Assembly (NCBI GenBank): GCA_910578215.1
Contig: CAJTPH010000030.1
Span: forward strand, 1 to 49,133
Source: an uncultured Acetatifactor sp.
GTDB taxonomy: Bacteria; Bacillota; Clostridia; Lachnospirales; Lachnospiraceae
Direction: 5' to 3'
DNA: 49,133 nt
Shown: positions 16,142 through 24,615 of the stretch, in pieces
Layout: each line of letters begins with the position of its first letter
Position numbering within the stretch: the first letter of the stretch is position 1
Notes under the pieces: generated by a model
Databases searched by the model: none
What the model was told of the DNA's origin: nothing
Seen by the model: the letters and a program-made list of their open reading frames with translations, nothing else
Position numbers and translations under genes: made by a program

Positions 16142-16220
16142 AGCGGCCTTGCCCGGAATTTAAAAACAAAAGATTTATAAGGGGCAATCCCGGAAATACG
16201 ATTGATTTGGAGGCTTATTT

Positions 16221-17816
16221 ATGGGTGACTATACACAGGAAATTAACCGTCGCCGCACTTTCGCCATTATATCTCATCCCGATGCAGGAAAGACCACTCT
16301 CACGGAGAAATTCCTGCTTTACGGAGGTGCGATCAACCTGGCGGGAAGCGTCAAGGGAAAGGCGACGGCAAGGCACGCTGTTTCCGACTGGATGGAGATA
16401 GAGAAGGAGAGAGGTATTTCGGTGACATCCTCCGTACTGCAGTTTGAGTATGGCGGATATTGCATCAACATTCTGGACACGCCGGGGCATCAGGACTTCT
16501 CGGAGGATACCTACCGTACGCTGATGGCGGCGGATTCCGCCGTGATGGTAATAGACGCGTCCAAGGGCGTGGAGGCGCAGACCAGGAAGCTTTTTAAGGT
16601 CTGCGGCATGCGGGGTATCCCTATTTTTACCTTTATCAACAAGCTGGACAGGGATGCGAACGATACCTTTGACCTGTTGGACGAGATTGAGAAGGAGCTG
16701 GGGATAGCAACCTGCCCCGTCAACTGGCCCATAGGCTCCGGTAAGGAGTTCAAGGGGGTATACGACCGTGAGAAGAAGTGCGTGATCTCCTATTCGGGCA
16801 CGGAAAAGGGGACCAAGGAGGGAACCGCCACGGAGATACCTGTTCAGGATGAAAAACAGCTGAAGGAGCTGATCGGGGAGGAGGCGGCGGACAAGCTTTT
16901 GGATGAGATCGAGCTTTTGGACGGCGCCAGCGCCGGGTTTGACCTGGATGCGGTGCGTGCGGGAAAGCTGACGCCGGTGTGCTTCGGTTCCGCCCTGACC
17001 AACTTTGGCGTGGAGATCTTTCTGCAGCATTTTCTGGGGATGACGACGCCTCCCCTGCCGAGAACGGCAGATACCGGGACGGTGGAGCCGGCGGAAAGAG
17101 AATTCAGCGCTTTTGTGTTTAAGATTCAGGCAAACATGAACAAGGCCCACAGGGACCGTATCGCCTTCATGCGCATCTGCTCCGGCAAATTTGAGGCAGG
17201 GATGGACGTGCGCCATGTGCAGGGAAACAAGGTCATGCGGCTTTCGCAGCCTCAGCAGATCATGGCGGACGAGCGCAAGATCCTGGACGAGGCTTATGCC
17301 GGAGATATAATAGGCGTGTTCGATCCGGGTATTTTCTCCATCGGAGATACCATCTGCATGCCTAAGGAGAATTTCAGGTACGAGGGTATTCCCACCTTTG
17401 CGCCGGAGCATTTTGCCAGGGTGCGCCAGATCGACACCATGAAGCGCAAGCAGTTTGTAAAGGGCGTAGAACAGATCGCACAGGAAGGCGCCATTCAGAT
17501 TTTCCAGGAGTTCAATACGGGGCTTGAGGAAATCATAGTGGGCGTGGTGGGAGTGCTGCAGTTCGACGTGCTGAAATACCGTCTGGAAAATGAGTACAAT
17601 GTGGAGATACGACTGGAGAATCTGCCCTATGAGCATATCAGGTGGATTGAAAACAAGGACGAGGTGGATATTGAAAGGCTGACCGGAACCTCGGATATGA
17701 AGAAGGTAAAGGATATGAAGGGCAATCCTTTGCTGCTCTTTGTGAATCCCTGGAGCATCGGCATGACGCTGGACAGGAACAAGGGTCTTGCGCTCTCGGA
17801 ATTCAGCCGCAACTAA
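16221..17816 (+). CDS. prfC: Peptide chain release factor 3
   Basis: This is a translational GTPase that recycles RF1/RF2 after termination. G-domain motifs are SHPDAGKTT (P loop), ERGISVTSS (switch I), DTPGHQDF (switch II) and NKLDRDA. A domain 2 beta barrel follows, then the RF3-specific C terminus (FEHFARVRQIDTMKRKQF-like region, LEEIIVGVVGVLQFDVLKYRL). At 531 aa it is typical. GGAGG lies 7-8 nt before the ATG. The gene ends at a strong terminator. Confidence 0.96.
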   Translation: MGDYTQEINRRRTFAIISHPDAGKTTLTEKFLLYGGAINLAGSVKGKATARHAVSDWMEIEKERGISVTSSVLQFEYGGYCINILDTPGHQDFSEDTYRTLMAADSAVMVIDASKGVEAQTRKLFKVCGMRGIPIFTFINKLDRDANDTFDLLDEIEKELGIATCPVNWPIGSGKEFKGVYDREKKCVISYSGTEKGTKEGTATEIPVQDEKQLKELIGEEAADKLLDEIELLDGASAGFDLDAVRAGKLTPVCFGSALTNFGVEIFLQHFLGMTTPPLPRTADTGTVEPAEREFSAFVFKIQANMNKAHRDRIAFMRICSGKFEAGMDVRHVQGNKVMRLSQPQQIMADERKILDEAYAGDIIGVFDPGIFSIGDTICMPKENFRYEGIPTFAPEHFARVRQIDTMKRKQFVKGVEQIAQEGAIQIFQEFNTGLEEIIVGVVGVLQFDVLKYRLENEYNVEIRLENLPYEHIRWIENKDEVDIERLTGTSDMKKVKDMKGNPLLLFVNPWSIGMTLDRNKGLALSEFSRN

Positions 17817-17864
17817 GTCCGGTTTTATTCCTGCGGGCAATGAGCCAAGCGGATGCCGCGAGGG

Positions 17865-17903
17865 TCAAAGCCCCCGCCAGCTTGCTGTGGGGGCTTTGAT
17901 TTT
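17865..17903 (+). terminator. Terminator after prfC
   Basis: TCAAAGCCCCC (17865-17875) pairs perfectly with GGGGGCTTTGA (17889-17899) and is followed by TTTT. Confidence 0.9.
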
Positions 17904-17990
17904 AAAGGCTTGCACGGAGCCGGTAAATTTAAATTCAGCTTCGGTTGAATTCAACTTTAGTTCTGCATCGACTGAAAAGGGGAGCGATTG

Positions 17991-19253
17991 ATGAGAAAAG
18001 GCGCCAGATTTTTGAAAGCCGCAGGGGTTATGCTGCTTTTGTTTTTGCTTGCCGGATGTGCCTACAGCGATATTTTGGACGAGATTCCCAGAGATTTTTC
18101 ACGCGCCGTCAAAACGTCGGAAGGCTTGCCGGAACAGCTGTCACAGGGGCAGGTTCAGGACGGTGAGGTACTGCCGGAGCAGGAGCCGCCGGCACCGGCG
18201 GAATCCTTTCTGGCAGAGGAGGCGGACGATTTTGCCCGCAGCTCCTTAAGCGGGACAGAGGCAGTCTGGTATGACGAAATGGCAGGAATTCTGGGCAGCT
18301 TTGGAGAAAAGATAAATTTGAGCGGGGAGTGTCTGCAGGCAGGACTTACGGAGGAGGATATCGACAGGATTTTCCAGTGCGTTTTATACGATCATCCCGA
18401 GCTTTTTTACGTGGAGGGCTATTCTTATGTGAAATATAGAAAGGGAGACGCCACGGTAGCAATAGAATTCTCCGGCACATACAGCATGGACAGTGAGACG
18501 GCGCTTCTGCGCAGGCAGGAGATCGAGAGCGCGGCGGCGGAAATTTTGGCTGGAATTTCTCCGGAGGCGTCGGAATACGACAAGGTAAAGTATGTGTATG
18601 ATACCCTGATCATCGCCACCGACTATGATCTTCAGGCTAATGACAATCAAAACATCTATTCCGTTTTGGTAAACCACAGGTCCGTGTGTCTGGGATATGC
18701 AAAGGCTACCCAATATCTGTTGAACCGCCTGGGCGTGGAATGTACGCTGGTGCCGGGAACGGTGGACGACGGAGAGGCGCACGCGTGGAATCTGGTGAAG
18801 GTGGACGGCAGCTATTACTATGTGGATACCACCTGGGGCGACGCTTCCTATCAGCTGGGCGAAGCGAATACGGCGGCAGGCTATGCCATGCCGGCCATTA
18901 ATTATGATTATCTGAATATTACCACGGAGGAGCTGTTACGCACCCATACCATCGGGGGAGATGTGCCGATGCCGGTCTGCACGGCTAAGGAAGCCAACTA
19001 TTATGTGCGGGAGGGGGCGTGGTTTGAAGCCTTTGACATTGAAAAGGTGCAGCAGCTCTTTGACAGAGCCGCCGCCGCTTCCAGGACGGATGTGACGGTC
19101 AAGTGCGCGGACCCGGGCTGCTATGAGGAAATGGTCGATCTCCTGCTTAAGCAGCAGAAAATATTTGACTTTTGGAAGGATGCGGGCACCCATATCGCCT
19201 ATGCGCAAAATGAGAATCAGCTGTCCCTGACATTTTGGGTGACAAATGAATAG
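17991..19253 (+). CDS. Transglutaminase-like lipoprotein (420 aa)
   Basis: A lipoprotein signal with lipobox LLAGC (Cys23) precedes an acidic linker and a transglutaminase-like core. Cys233 in HRSVCLGYAKATQ, His264 in GEAHAWN and Asp279 in YVDTTWGD form the triad. It shares layout and motif context with the protein at 7466: lipobox, linker, a DHPELFYVEGYSY-type segment (compare DHPELFWLEMGYS), the core and a C-terminal extension. The two are paralogues. The product is probably an extracytoplasmic peptidase or cross-linking enzyme on the cell or spore surface; the substrate is unknown. The ATG at 17991 follows GGGGAG by 6 nt. Confidence 0.8.
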   Translation: MRKGARFLKAAGVMLLLFLLAGCAYSDILDEIPRDFSRAVKTSEGLPEQLSQGQVQDGEVLPEQEPPAPAESFLAEEADDFARSSLSGTEAVWYDEMAGILGSFGEKINLSGECLQAGLTEEDIDRIFQCVLYDHPELFYVEGYSYVKYRKGDATVAIEFSGTYSMDSETALLRRQEIESAAAEILAGISPEASEYDKVKYVYDTLIIATDYDLQANDNQNIYSVLVNHRSVCLGYAKATQYLLNRLGVECTLVPGTVDDGEAHAWNLVKVDGSYYYVDTTWGDASYQLGEANTAAGYAMPAINYDYLNITTEELLRTHTIGGDVPMPVCTAKEANYYVREGAWFEAFDIEKVQQLFDRAAAASRTDVTVKCADPGCYEEMVDLLLKQQKIFDFWKDAGTHIAYAQNENQLSLTFWVTNE

Positions 19254-19268
19254 GGATTGTGTTATAAT
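19239..19268 (+). promoter_or_regulatory. Candidate upstream promoter of the asp23-nusB cluster
   Basis: GTGACA (19239-19244), an 18-bp spacer and TATAAT (19263-19268) overlap the end of the transglutaminase gene. Confidence 0.5.
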
Positions 19269-19354
19269 ACACTCAAGAATCCAGCCGCTGCGCGTCTGTC
19301 GCGCTGTGCGCTTAAAACCTGCTTTGCAGATTTGATTTTTTGCTTTTGATTCCA

Positions 19355-19372
19355 TATGCGCTGGAGCGCATA
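19355..19372 (+). repeat. Short perfect inverted repeat of the 2561-type hairpin family
   Basis: TATGCGCT-GG-AGCGCATA has the same arms (TGCGCT/AGCGCA) and 2-nt loop as the hairpins in the 2549-2777 repeat array. It lies between two candidate promoters of asp23. Confidence 0.6.
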
Positions 19373-19378
19373 AAATTG

Positions 19379-19413
19379 TGGTATAATATTGACACAAAAG
19401 AGCTTTGTGTCAA
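19379..19413 (+). promoter_or_regulatory. Extended -10 promoter with overlapping operator-like inverted repeat, upstream of asp23
   Basis: TGGTATAAT (-10 at 19382-19387) is an extended -10 element. It is followed at once by TTGACACAAA-AGAGC-TTTGTGTCAA (19389-19413), a perfect inverted repeat covering the expected transcription start. This position suits a repressor site, or a 5' hairpin stabilising the mRNA. Confidence 0.6.
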
Positions 19414-19447
19414 TTAATAAATGAAAAATTTTTCAGGAGGGCTTTAT

Positions 19448-19825
19448 ATGGAAAAAGAGATAGAGAACAGCACTGTAGTTTTGAAGGCCGAGGAGAATGT
19501 GGGCGTGGTACAGATTGCCGACGACGTGGTGGCAATGATCGCTTCCCTGGCGGCGACGGAGGTGGAAGGCGTCAGCGCCATGGCAGGCAACATCACCAAT
19601 GCGCTTATGAGCAGGGTCGGCGTGAAAAAGCTGACCAAGGGAGTGAGAGTAACCCTTGTGGAAGGCACGGTGAAGGTGGATCTGGCGGTTACCATGGAGT
19701 ATGGCTACAATATTCCGGCAACCTGCGGGCAGGTACAGGCCAAGGTAAAGACGGCTATCGAAAATATGACCGGGCTGACCTGCAACGATGTGAATATTCG
19801 CATTGCCGGAGTGAAGGTGAAATAA
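19448..19825 (+). CDS. Asp23/Gls24 family envelope protein (125 aa)
   Basis: This small alpha/beta protein is of the Asp23/Gls24 (YqhY-like) family. Motifs are VVQIADDVVAMIASLAATEV, GVSAMAGNI, KVDLAVTMEYGYNIP and NDVNIRIAGVKVK. YqhY-type members sit before nusB in many Firmicutes and have been linked to fatty-acid/acetyl-CoA carboxylase balance, while Asp23 is membrane-associated in staphylococci. The role here is inferred from this conserved position. The ATG at 19448 has AGGAGG with 7-nt spacing; an in-frame ATG at 19421 lies before it without a site. Confidence 0.9.
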   Translation: MEKEIENSTVVLKAEENVGVVQIADDVVAMIASLAATEVEGVSAMAGNITNALMSRVGVKKLTKGVRVTLVEGTVKVDLAVTMEYGYNIPATCGQVQAKVKTAIENMTGLTCNDVNIRIAGVKVK

Positions 19826-19886
19826 GTGTGAGAAGAATTTCTAAGCGGTCAAAGGACACCCGCTAAAAGATTCTGAATCTCACACT
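19825..19886 (+). ncRNA. Structured RNA element between asp23 and nusB
   Basis: AGTGTGAGA (19825-19833) pairs with TCTCACACT (19878-19886), and AGAAT (19834-19838) with ATTCT (19870-19874). The tip is AGCG-GTC-AAAG-GAC-ACC-CGCT (19844-19864), with a 3-nt bulge on the 3' side. The same tip with compensatory changes occurs at 26954-26974. Its function is unknown; it could be an mRNA processing or regulatory element. Confidence 0.5.
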
Positions 19887-19917
19887 GTGAAAACAAATAA
19901 GCAAAGGATAGTACACA

Positions 19918-20328
19918 ATGGGACGACATGAGCAGAGAGAGCAGGTTTTCATGCTGTTATTTCAGGTGGAGTTTCATGAGCCGGAGAGCATGTCCCGGCA
20001 GATGAGGCTGTATCTGGAGGGCAATGAAGCGGTCAGCTCGCAGAAGGACTCCGACTACATTGAGGCGCGCTGTCAGGCAGCGCGTGATAAAATACCTGAG
20101 ATAGACAAGCTGATCGACAGCTGCGCGGAAGGGTGGGATACCAGGCGCATGGGAAAGGTGGAACTCAGCGTTCTGCGCCTTGCCGTATATGAAATGCGCT
20201 ATGATGACGATATCCCCGTGGGTGTGGCAATTGACGAGGCTGTGGAGATTGCAAAAAAGTACGGCCAGGAAAATTCGGGTAGCTTTGTGAACGGCATCCT
20301 GGCAAAAATTGTGAAGCTGGGTGATTGA
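19918..20328 (+). CDS. nusB: Transcription antitermination protein NusB
   Basis: This all-helical RNA-binding protein works with NusE (S10) at boxA in rRNA antitermination. The family pattern is intact: REQVFMLLFQVEF at the N terminus, then GWDTRRMGKVELSVLRLAVYEMRY, IPVGVAIDEAVEIAKKYG and SGSFVNGILAKIV. At 136 aa it has the usual size. It overlaps xseA by 8 bp, and this nusB-xseA-xseB-ispA-dxs order is common in Clostridia. Confidence 0.96.
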   Translation: MGRHEQREQVFMLLFQVEFHEPESMSRQMRLYLEGNEAVSSQKDSDYIEARCQAARDKIPEIDKLIDSCAEGWDTRRMGKVELSVLRLAVYEMRYDDDIPVGVAIDEAVEIAKKYGQENSGSFVNGILAKIVKLGD

Positions 20329-21544
20329 GATTCGTAACGTTTATACCGTCGGACAACTGAATTCATATATAAAAAATATGTTCACGCAGGATTACCTGTT
20401 ACAGAGGCTTCTTGTAAAGGGTGAGATCAGCAACTGCAAATATCACCCTTCCGGACATATTTATTTTACCTTGAAGGATTCCAAAGGGACCATAGGCTGC
20501 GTGATGTTTGCGGGCAGTCGTGAGGGTCTCTCTTTTCGTTTGTCCGAAGGGCAGCAGGTCATAGTTGCCGGTTCCGTGGATGTCTACGAGCGCGACGGAA
20601 AGTACCAGCTCTATGCAAGGCAGATAGAGCTTATGGGAAGCGGTCAGCTCTATGAAAAATTTGAAAGGCTGAAGCGTGAGCTGGAAGAAGCAGGTATGTT
20701 TGCCCGGGAATACAAACAGCCTATCCCCAAATATATCAGGACTCTGGGCGTGGTCACGGCGGACACGGGGGCGGCGGTCAGGGATATCATGCAGATTGCA
20801 GGCAGGCGCAATCCCTATGTGCAGATCGTTCTCTATCCCGCCGTTGTACAGGGGGAAGCGGCTGCGGCAAGCATTGTAAACGGCATCCGTGCGTTGGAGG
20901 GCTTAGGCGTGGATGTGATGATCGTAGGGCGCGGCGGCGGTTCCATTGAGGATCTGTGGGCTTTTAACGAGAGGGCGGTGGCAGAGGCGGTGTTTAACTG
21001 TGCCGTGCCGGTGATCTCTGCAGTGGGGCATGAGACGGATACCACCATTATCGACTTTGTGGCGGATCTGCGGGCGCCTACGCCGTCTGCTGCGGCAGAG
21101 CTTGCCGTGACGGATATCAGGGATATTTTGGGCGAGATCTCCGGATACGAGGAGAGGTTAAGCCGCCTTATGAGGCGAAAGCTGGAAAACAGCCAGATGC
21201 GGCTGCGAAATATGCGGCTGCGGCTGAGGGCGGTCAGCCCTGCGGGCAGGCTGCGGGAAAAAAAGATGACGGCGCTTTCCATGGAGGAGCGTCTTCGGGA
21301 CAGGATGAATTATATTCTCGCCGAAAAACGGCATGTGCTGCAGCTGTATATTGAGAGGATGAGGGGGCTGTCTCCTCTGGAGAAGCTGAGCAGCGGTTAT
21401 TCTTATCTGGAGGATGAGGAAGGAAGGAATGTCCGTTCCGTAGAGCAGGTGGGCGAGGGCGACATGGTTATCGTGCGCCTGAAGGACGGAAGGCTTAAGG
21501 CGCAGGTGACAGAGAAGTGCGGAAGCAAATTTCCGGTTGACTGA
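20321..21544 (+). CDS. xseA: Exodeoxyribonuclease VII large subunit
   Basis: This is the catalytic subunit of ExoVII, a metal-independent single-strand exonuclease that leaves short oligonucleotides. An N-terminal OB fold (YTVGQLNSYIKNMF.. LVKGEISNCKYHPSGHIYFT) is followed by the catalytic domain with VGRGGGSIEDLWAFNE and ISAVGHETD. A coiled coil of roughly residues 255-350 and a C-terminal LSSGYSYLEDEEG segment complete the protein. At 407 aa it is typical. The start is GTG at 20321 within nusB. The ribosome site is weak, so it probably relies on translational coupling. Confidence 0.95.
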   Translation: MIEIRNVYTVGQLNSYIKNMFTQDYLLQRLLVKGEISNCKYHPSGHIYFTLKDSKGTIGCVMFAGSREGLSFRLSEGQQVIVAGSVDVYERDGKYQLYARQIELMGSGQLYEKFERLKRELEEAGMFAREYKQPIPKYIRTLGVVTADTGAAVRDIMQIAGRRNPYVQIVLYPAVVQGEAAAASIVNGIRALEGLGVDVMIVGRGGGSIEDLWAFNERAVAEAVFNCAVPVISAVGHETDTTIIDFVADLRAPTPSAAAELAVTDIRDILGEISGYEERLSRLMRRKLENSQMRLRNMRLRLRAVSPAGRLREKKMTALSMEERLRDRMNYILAEKRHVLQLYIERMRGLSPLEKLSSGYSYLEDEEGRNVRSVEQVGEGDMVIVRLKDGRLKAQVTEKCGSKFPVD

Positions 21545-21583
21545 GACGCGGGCGAAGGAACGCAAACAGGTAGAGGTATGACG

Positions 21584-21817
21584 ATGAGTGAAGAAAAGGA
21601 ACTGAATCTGGAGGAGAATTTTTCCCGGCTGGACCAGCTTGTGGAGCTTTTGGAGAGCGAGGATATTTCCCTGGAGGAGGCGTTTAAGGCATACAGCCAG
21701 GGCATGGAATTGGTAAAGAGATGCAATGAACGGATTGACAGAGTGGAGAAACAGGTGTTAAAGCTTGGCAGCGGCGGACAGCTGGAGGAGTTTGAATATG
21801 GAAGCGCAGGAATTTGA
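21584..21817 (+). CDS. xseB: Exodeoxyribonuclease VII small subunit
   Basis: This 77-aa helical subunit binds the XseA coiled coil. It has the family motif NFSRLDQLVELLESEDISLEEAFKAYSQGMELVKRCNERID. The ATG at 21584 is 7 nt after AGAGG; an ATG at 21578 is too close to that site. Its last 20 bp overlap ispA. Confidence 0.93.
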   Translation: MSEEKELNLEENFSRLDQLVELLESEDISLEEAFKAYSQGMELVKRCNERIDRVEKQVLKLGSGGQLEEFEYGSAGI

Positions 21818-22712
21818 GAGGGTATTGGGGGAAAAGACGGCACGGCTGGAGGATGTGATAAAAAAATACCTGCCCCCGGAGGAGGGACGGCAGCGGACGG
21901 TTATTGAGGCAATGAATTACAGCCTGCTTGCCGGGGGAAAGCGCCTGCGCCCCATGCTGATGCAGGAAACCTTTGAAATGTGCGGCGGAAAGGGAGCGGT
22001 TGTGGAGCCCTTTTTGGCGGCAATAGAGATGATTCACACATATTCGCTGGTACATGACGATCTTCCGGCTATGGACAACGACGAATACCGCAGAGGCAGG
22101 AGGACAACCTGGTATGTCTATGGAGATGCCATGGGAATTCTGGCGGGCGACGGCCTGTTAAACTATGCCTTCGAGACGGCCTTAAGGGCGTTCGGCATGT
22201 GCTGCAACGATGCGGCGGCAATGCAGAGAGCCGCCCTTGCGCTTTTTACGCTGGCGAGAAAGGCGGGTATCTACGGCATGATCGGCGGCCAGGCTGCGGA
22301 TATTGAGGCGGAGAGGCAGGAGCAGTCCGTCACAGGGGAGCAGCTATTGTTTATCCATGAACATAAGACGGCGGCGCTGATTCAGGCATCCATGATGATT
22401 GGGGCGATTCTTGCCGGCGCCTCGGAGGCAGAGGTGAGGCAGATAGAGAAATGTGCCTGTAATGTGGGAATCGCTTTCCAGATTCAGGACGATATCCTGG
22501 ACGTGACCGGTGACAGCGGGGAATTGGGGAAGCCTGTGGGCAGCGATGCGCAGAATCACAAGCAGACATATGTGACCTTAAAGGGACTGGAGGCGGCAGG
22601 GGCAGATGTGGAAGCCCTTTCAAGGGAAGCCGTGGAGATTCTGGACGGGTTTGGCGGCGGGCATGCATTCTTAAAGCAGCTTATTTTGACGCTTATTCAC
22701 AGACGCAGATAA
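21798..22712 (+). CDS. ispA: Farnesyl diphosphate synthase / polyprenyl synthetase
   Basis: The enzyme condenses IPP with allylic diphosphates to farnesyl (possibly geranylgeranyl) diphosphate in the cytosol. The first Asp-rich motif is DDLPAMDND (Asp87-Asp88) and the second is QDDILDVTGD (Asp231-Asp232). GGKRLRPML lies near the N terminus and KQTYVTLKG at the IPP-binding side. At 304 aa it is of normal size. The ATG at 21798 has GGAGGAG upstream and lies inside xseB. Its coupling with dxs places MEP-pathway entry and chain elongation together. Confidence 0.95.
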   Translation: MEAQEFERVLGEKTARLEDVIKKYLPPEEGRQRTVIEAMNYSLLAGGKRLRPMLMQETFEMCGGKGAVVEPFLAAIEMIHTYSLVHDDLPAMDNDEYRRGRRTTWYVYGDAMGILAGDGLLNYAFETALRAFGMCCNDAAAMQRAALALFTLARKAGIYGMIGGQAADIEAERQEQSVTGEQLLFIHEHKTAALIQASMMIGAILAGASEAEVRQIEKCACNVGIAFQIQDDILDVTGDSGELGKPVGSDAQNHKQTYVTLKGLEAAGADVEALSREAVEILDGFGGGHAFLKQLILTLIHRRR

Positions 22713-22734
22713 AAGCACATGACCGCGGAAAGGT

Positions 22735-24615
22735 ATGGTTGGGAATATGTTGCTGGAAACCATAGAACAGGCAAACGATATAAAGAAAATCGACAGGAAG
22801 GACTGGGATGTGCTTGCGCAGGAGATCCGGGATTTTTTGATAGAGAGGATCAGCGTGACGGGAGGGCATCTGGGCTCTAATTTAGGTGCGGTGGAACTGA
22901 CTATGGCGCTTCATCTCGCCCTGAATCTGCCGGAAGATAAAATTATCTGGGATGTGGGGCATCAGTCCTATACCCACAAGATCCTTACGGGACGCCGGGA
23001 CGGCTTTGAATCTCTGCGCCAGTACAAGGGCTTAAGCGGTTTCCCGAAAAGAAAAGAAAGCGAGTGCGACGTGTTTGACACAGGGCACAGCTCCACCTCC
23101 ATATCGGCGGGGCTGGGGCTGGTTAAGGCGCGGGATATTTTCGGCGGAAAGAATACGGTCATATCGGTGATCGGCGACGGCTCCCTCACCGGAGGCATGG
23201 CTTATGAGGCGTTAAACAACGCTTCCAAGCTGGAAACCAACTTTATCGTCATATTAAACGACAACAACATGTCTATTTCGGAGAATGTGGGAGGTATGTC
23301 CAAGTACCTGAACAATATCCGTACTGCCACGGGGTATCTGGACCTGAAGGAGGATATTTACAGGGCGCTGCTTGGAACCAAGCGGGGCGGCAGCATTATC
23401 GCCAGAATCCGCCGTGCCAAGAGCAGCTTTAAATCCCTGGTGATTCCGGGCATGTTTTTTGAGGATATGGGCATCACCTATCTGGGTCCCCTGGACGGGC
23501 ACGATATAGGTGCCATGGTGAAGGTAATCGGTGAGGCAAGGCGTGTAAAGGGGCCGGTGCTCGTCCATGTGCTGACGCAGAAGGGAAGGGGATATATGCC
23601 TGCGGAGCGTCATCCTGCCAGATTTCACGGGGCGGAGCCCTTTGACATTGAGACGGGCATTCCCTCTCATCCCCGTACCGTGCCGAACTATACGGATATT
23701 TTCTCTACGGTCATGTGCAAGCTTGGGCAGCGGGACGAAAGGATTGTTGCAATTACGGCGGCCATGCCCGACGGCACCGGGCTTAAGCGGTTCCACAATA
23801 TGTATCCCGACCGTTTTTTTGACGTGGGCATCGCCGAGGAGCATGCGGTGACCTTTGCCGCAGGGCTTGCCGCGGGAGGCTTAAAGCCCATTGTGGCGGT
23901 CTATTCCTCCTTTCTGCAGAGGGCTTACGACCAGATCCTTCATGACGTCTGCCTCCAGAACCTGCCGGTGGTATTTGCCATAGACAGGGCAGGGCTTGTG
24001 GGCAGTGACGGGGAAACGCATCAGGGTATCTTTGATTTTACATACCTTTCCGGTATTCCCAACATGCACATCTGTGCTCCCAAAAACAAATGGGAGCTTT
24101 CGGATATGATAAAGTTTGCGGTGAGCCTGAACGCGCCCGTTGCGGTGCGTTATCCCCGGGGCGCCGCGTATGACGGCCTGGAGGAGCACAGGGCGCCCAT
24201 AGAGCTCGGACGCGCCGAGTGGATATACAGGGAGCGGGAGATCGCTTTGTTTGCGGTGGGCAGCATGGTGAAAACCGCCCAGCAGGTCAGGGAGTCGCTG
24301 AAGGAAAAGGGATATGGCGTCAGTCTCATCAACGCCCGTTTCGTCAAGCCCATCGACGAGGAGGCGGTGGGCGACGCATGTGAGAATCATACGCTGATCG
24401 TTACCATGGAAGAAAATGTGTCCTGCGGCGGCTACGGGGAAAAGGTCCTGGATTATATGAGCAGGAGCGGGCGGAAGAACCGGTATATGAATGTCAGTAT
24501 TCCGGACGCCTATGTGGAGCATGGAAACGTTGAGCTTTTAAAGCAGGAGATCGGGCTGGATGCGGAGACGATCGTGCGCAAAATCTGTGAGGCTTTGGAG
24601 GGCGGTGCGGTTTGA
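22735..24615 (+). CDS. dxs: 1-deoxy-D-xylulose-5-phosphate synthase
   Basis: This thiamine-diphosphate enzyme joins pyruvate and glyceraldehyde 3-phosphate in the first step of the MEP isoprenoid pathway. HLGSNLGAVELTMALH carries the His used in catalysis, and the ThDP motif is GDGSLTGGMAYEALNN. The pyrimidine domain starts near DIFSTVMCKLG, with GIAEEHAVTFAAGLA. The C-terminal transketolase domain has MEENVSCGGYGEKV. At 626 aa it is typical. The start may be the ATG at 22747 (MLLETIEQ), which aligns better with homologues, but neither candidate has a well-spaced ribosome site. Confidence 0.96.
   Translation: MVGNMLLETIEQANDIKKIDRKDWDVLAQEIRDFLIERISVTGGHLGSNLGAVELTMALHLALNLPEDKIIWDVGHQSYTHKILTGRRDGFESLRQYKGLSGFPKRKESECDVFDTGHSSTSISAGLGLVKARDIFGGKNTVISVIGDGSLTGGMAYEALNNASKLETNFIVILNDNNMSISENVGGMSKYLNNIRTATGYLDLKEDIYRALLGTKRGGSIIARIRRAKSSFKSLVIPGMFFEDMGITYLGPLDGHDIGAMVKVIGEARRVKGPVLVHVLTQKGRGYMPAERHPARFHGAEPFDIETGIPSHPRTVPNYTDIFSTVMCKLGQRDERIVAITAAMPDGTGLKRFHNMYPDRFFDVGIAEEHAVTFAAGLAAGGLKPIVAVYSSFLQRAYDQILHDVCLQNLPVVFAIDRAGLVGSDGETHQGIFDFTYLSGIPNMHICAPKNKWELSDMIKFAVSLNAPVAVRYPRGAAYDGLEEHRAPIELGRAEWIYREREIALFAVGSMVKTAQQVRESLKEKGYGVSLINARFVKPIDEEAVGDACENHTLIVTMEENVSCGGYGEKVLDYMSRSGRKNRYMNVSIPDAYVEHGNVELLKQEIGLDAETIVRKICEALEGGAV

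Noticed and set aside
16215..17840. 541-codon open frame on the minus strand
   Set aside because: It lies wholly opposite prfC, has no ribosome site and no recognisable protein motifs. It is a by-product of prfC codon use.
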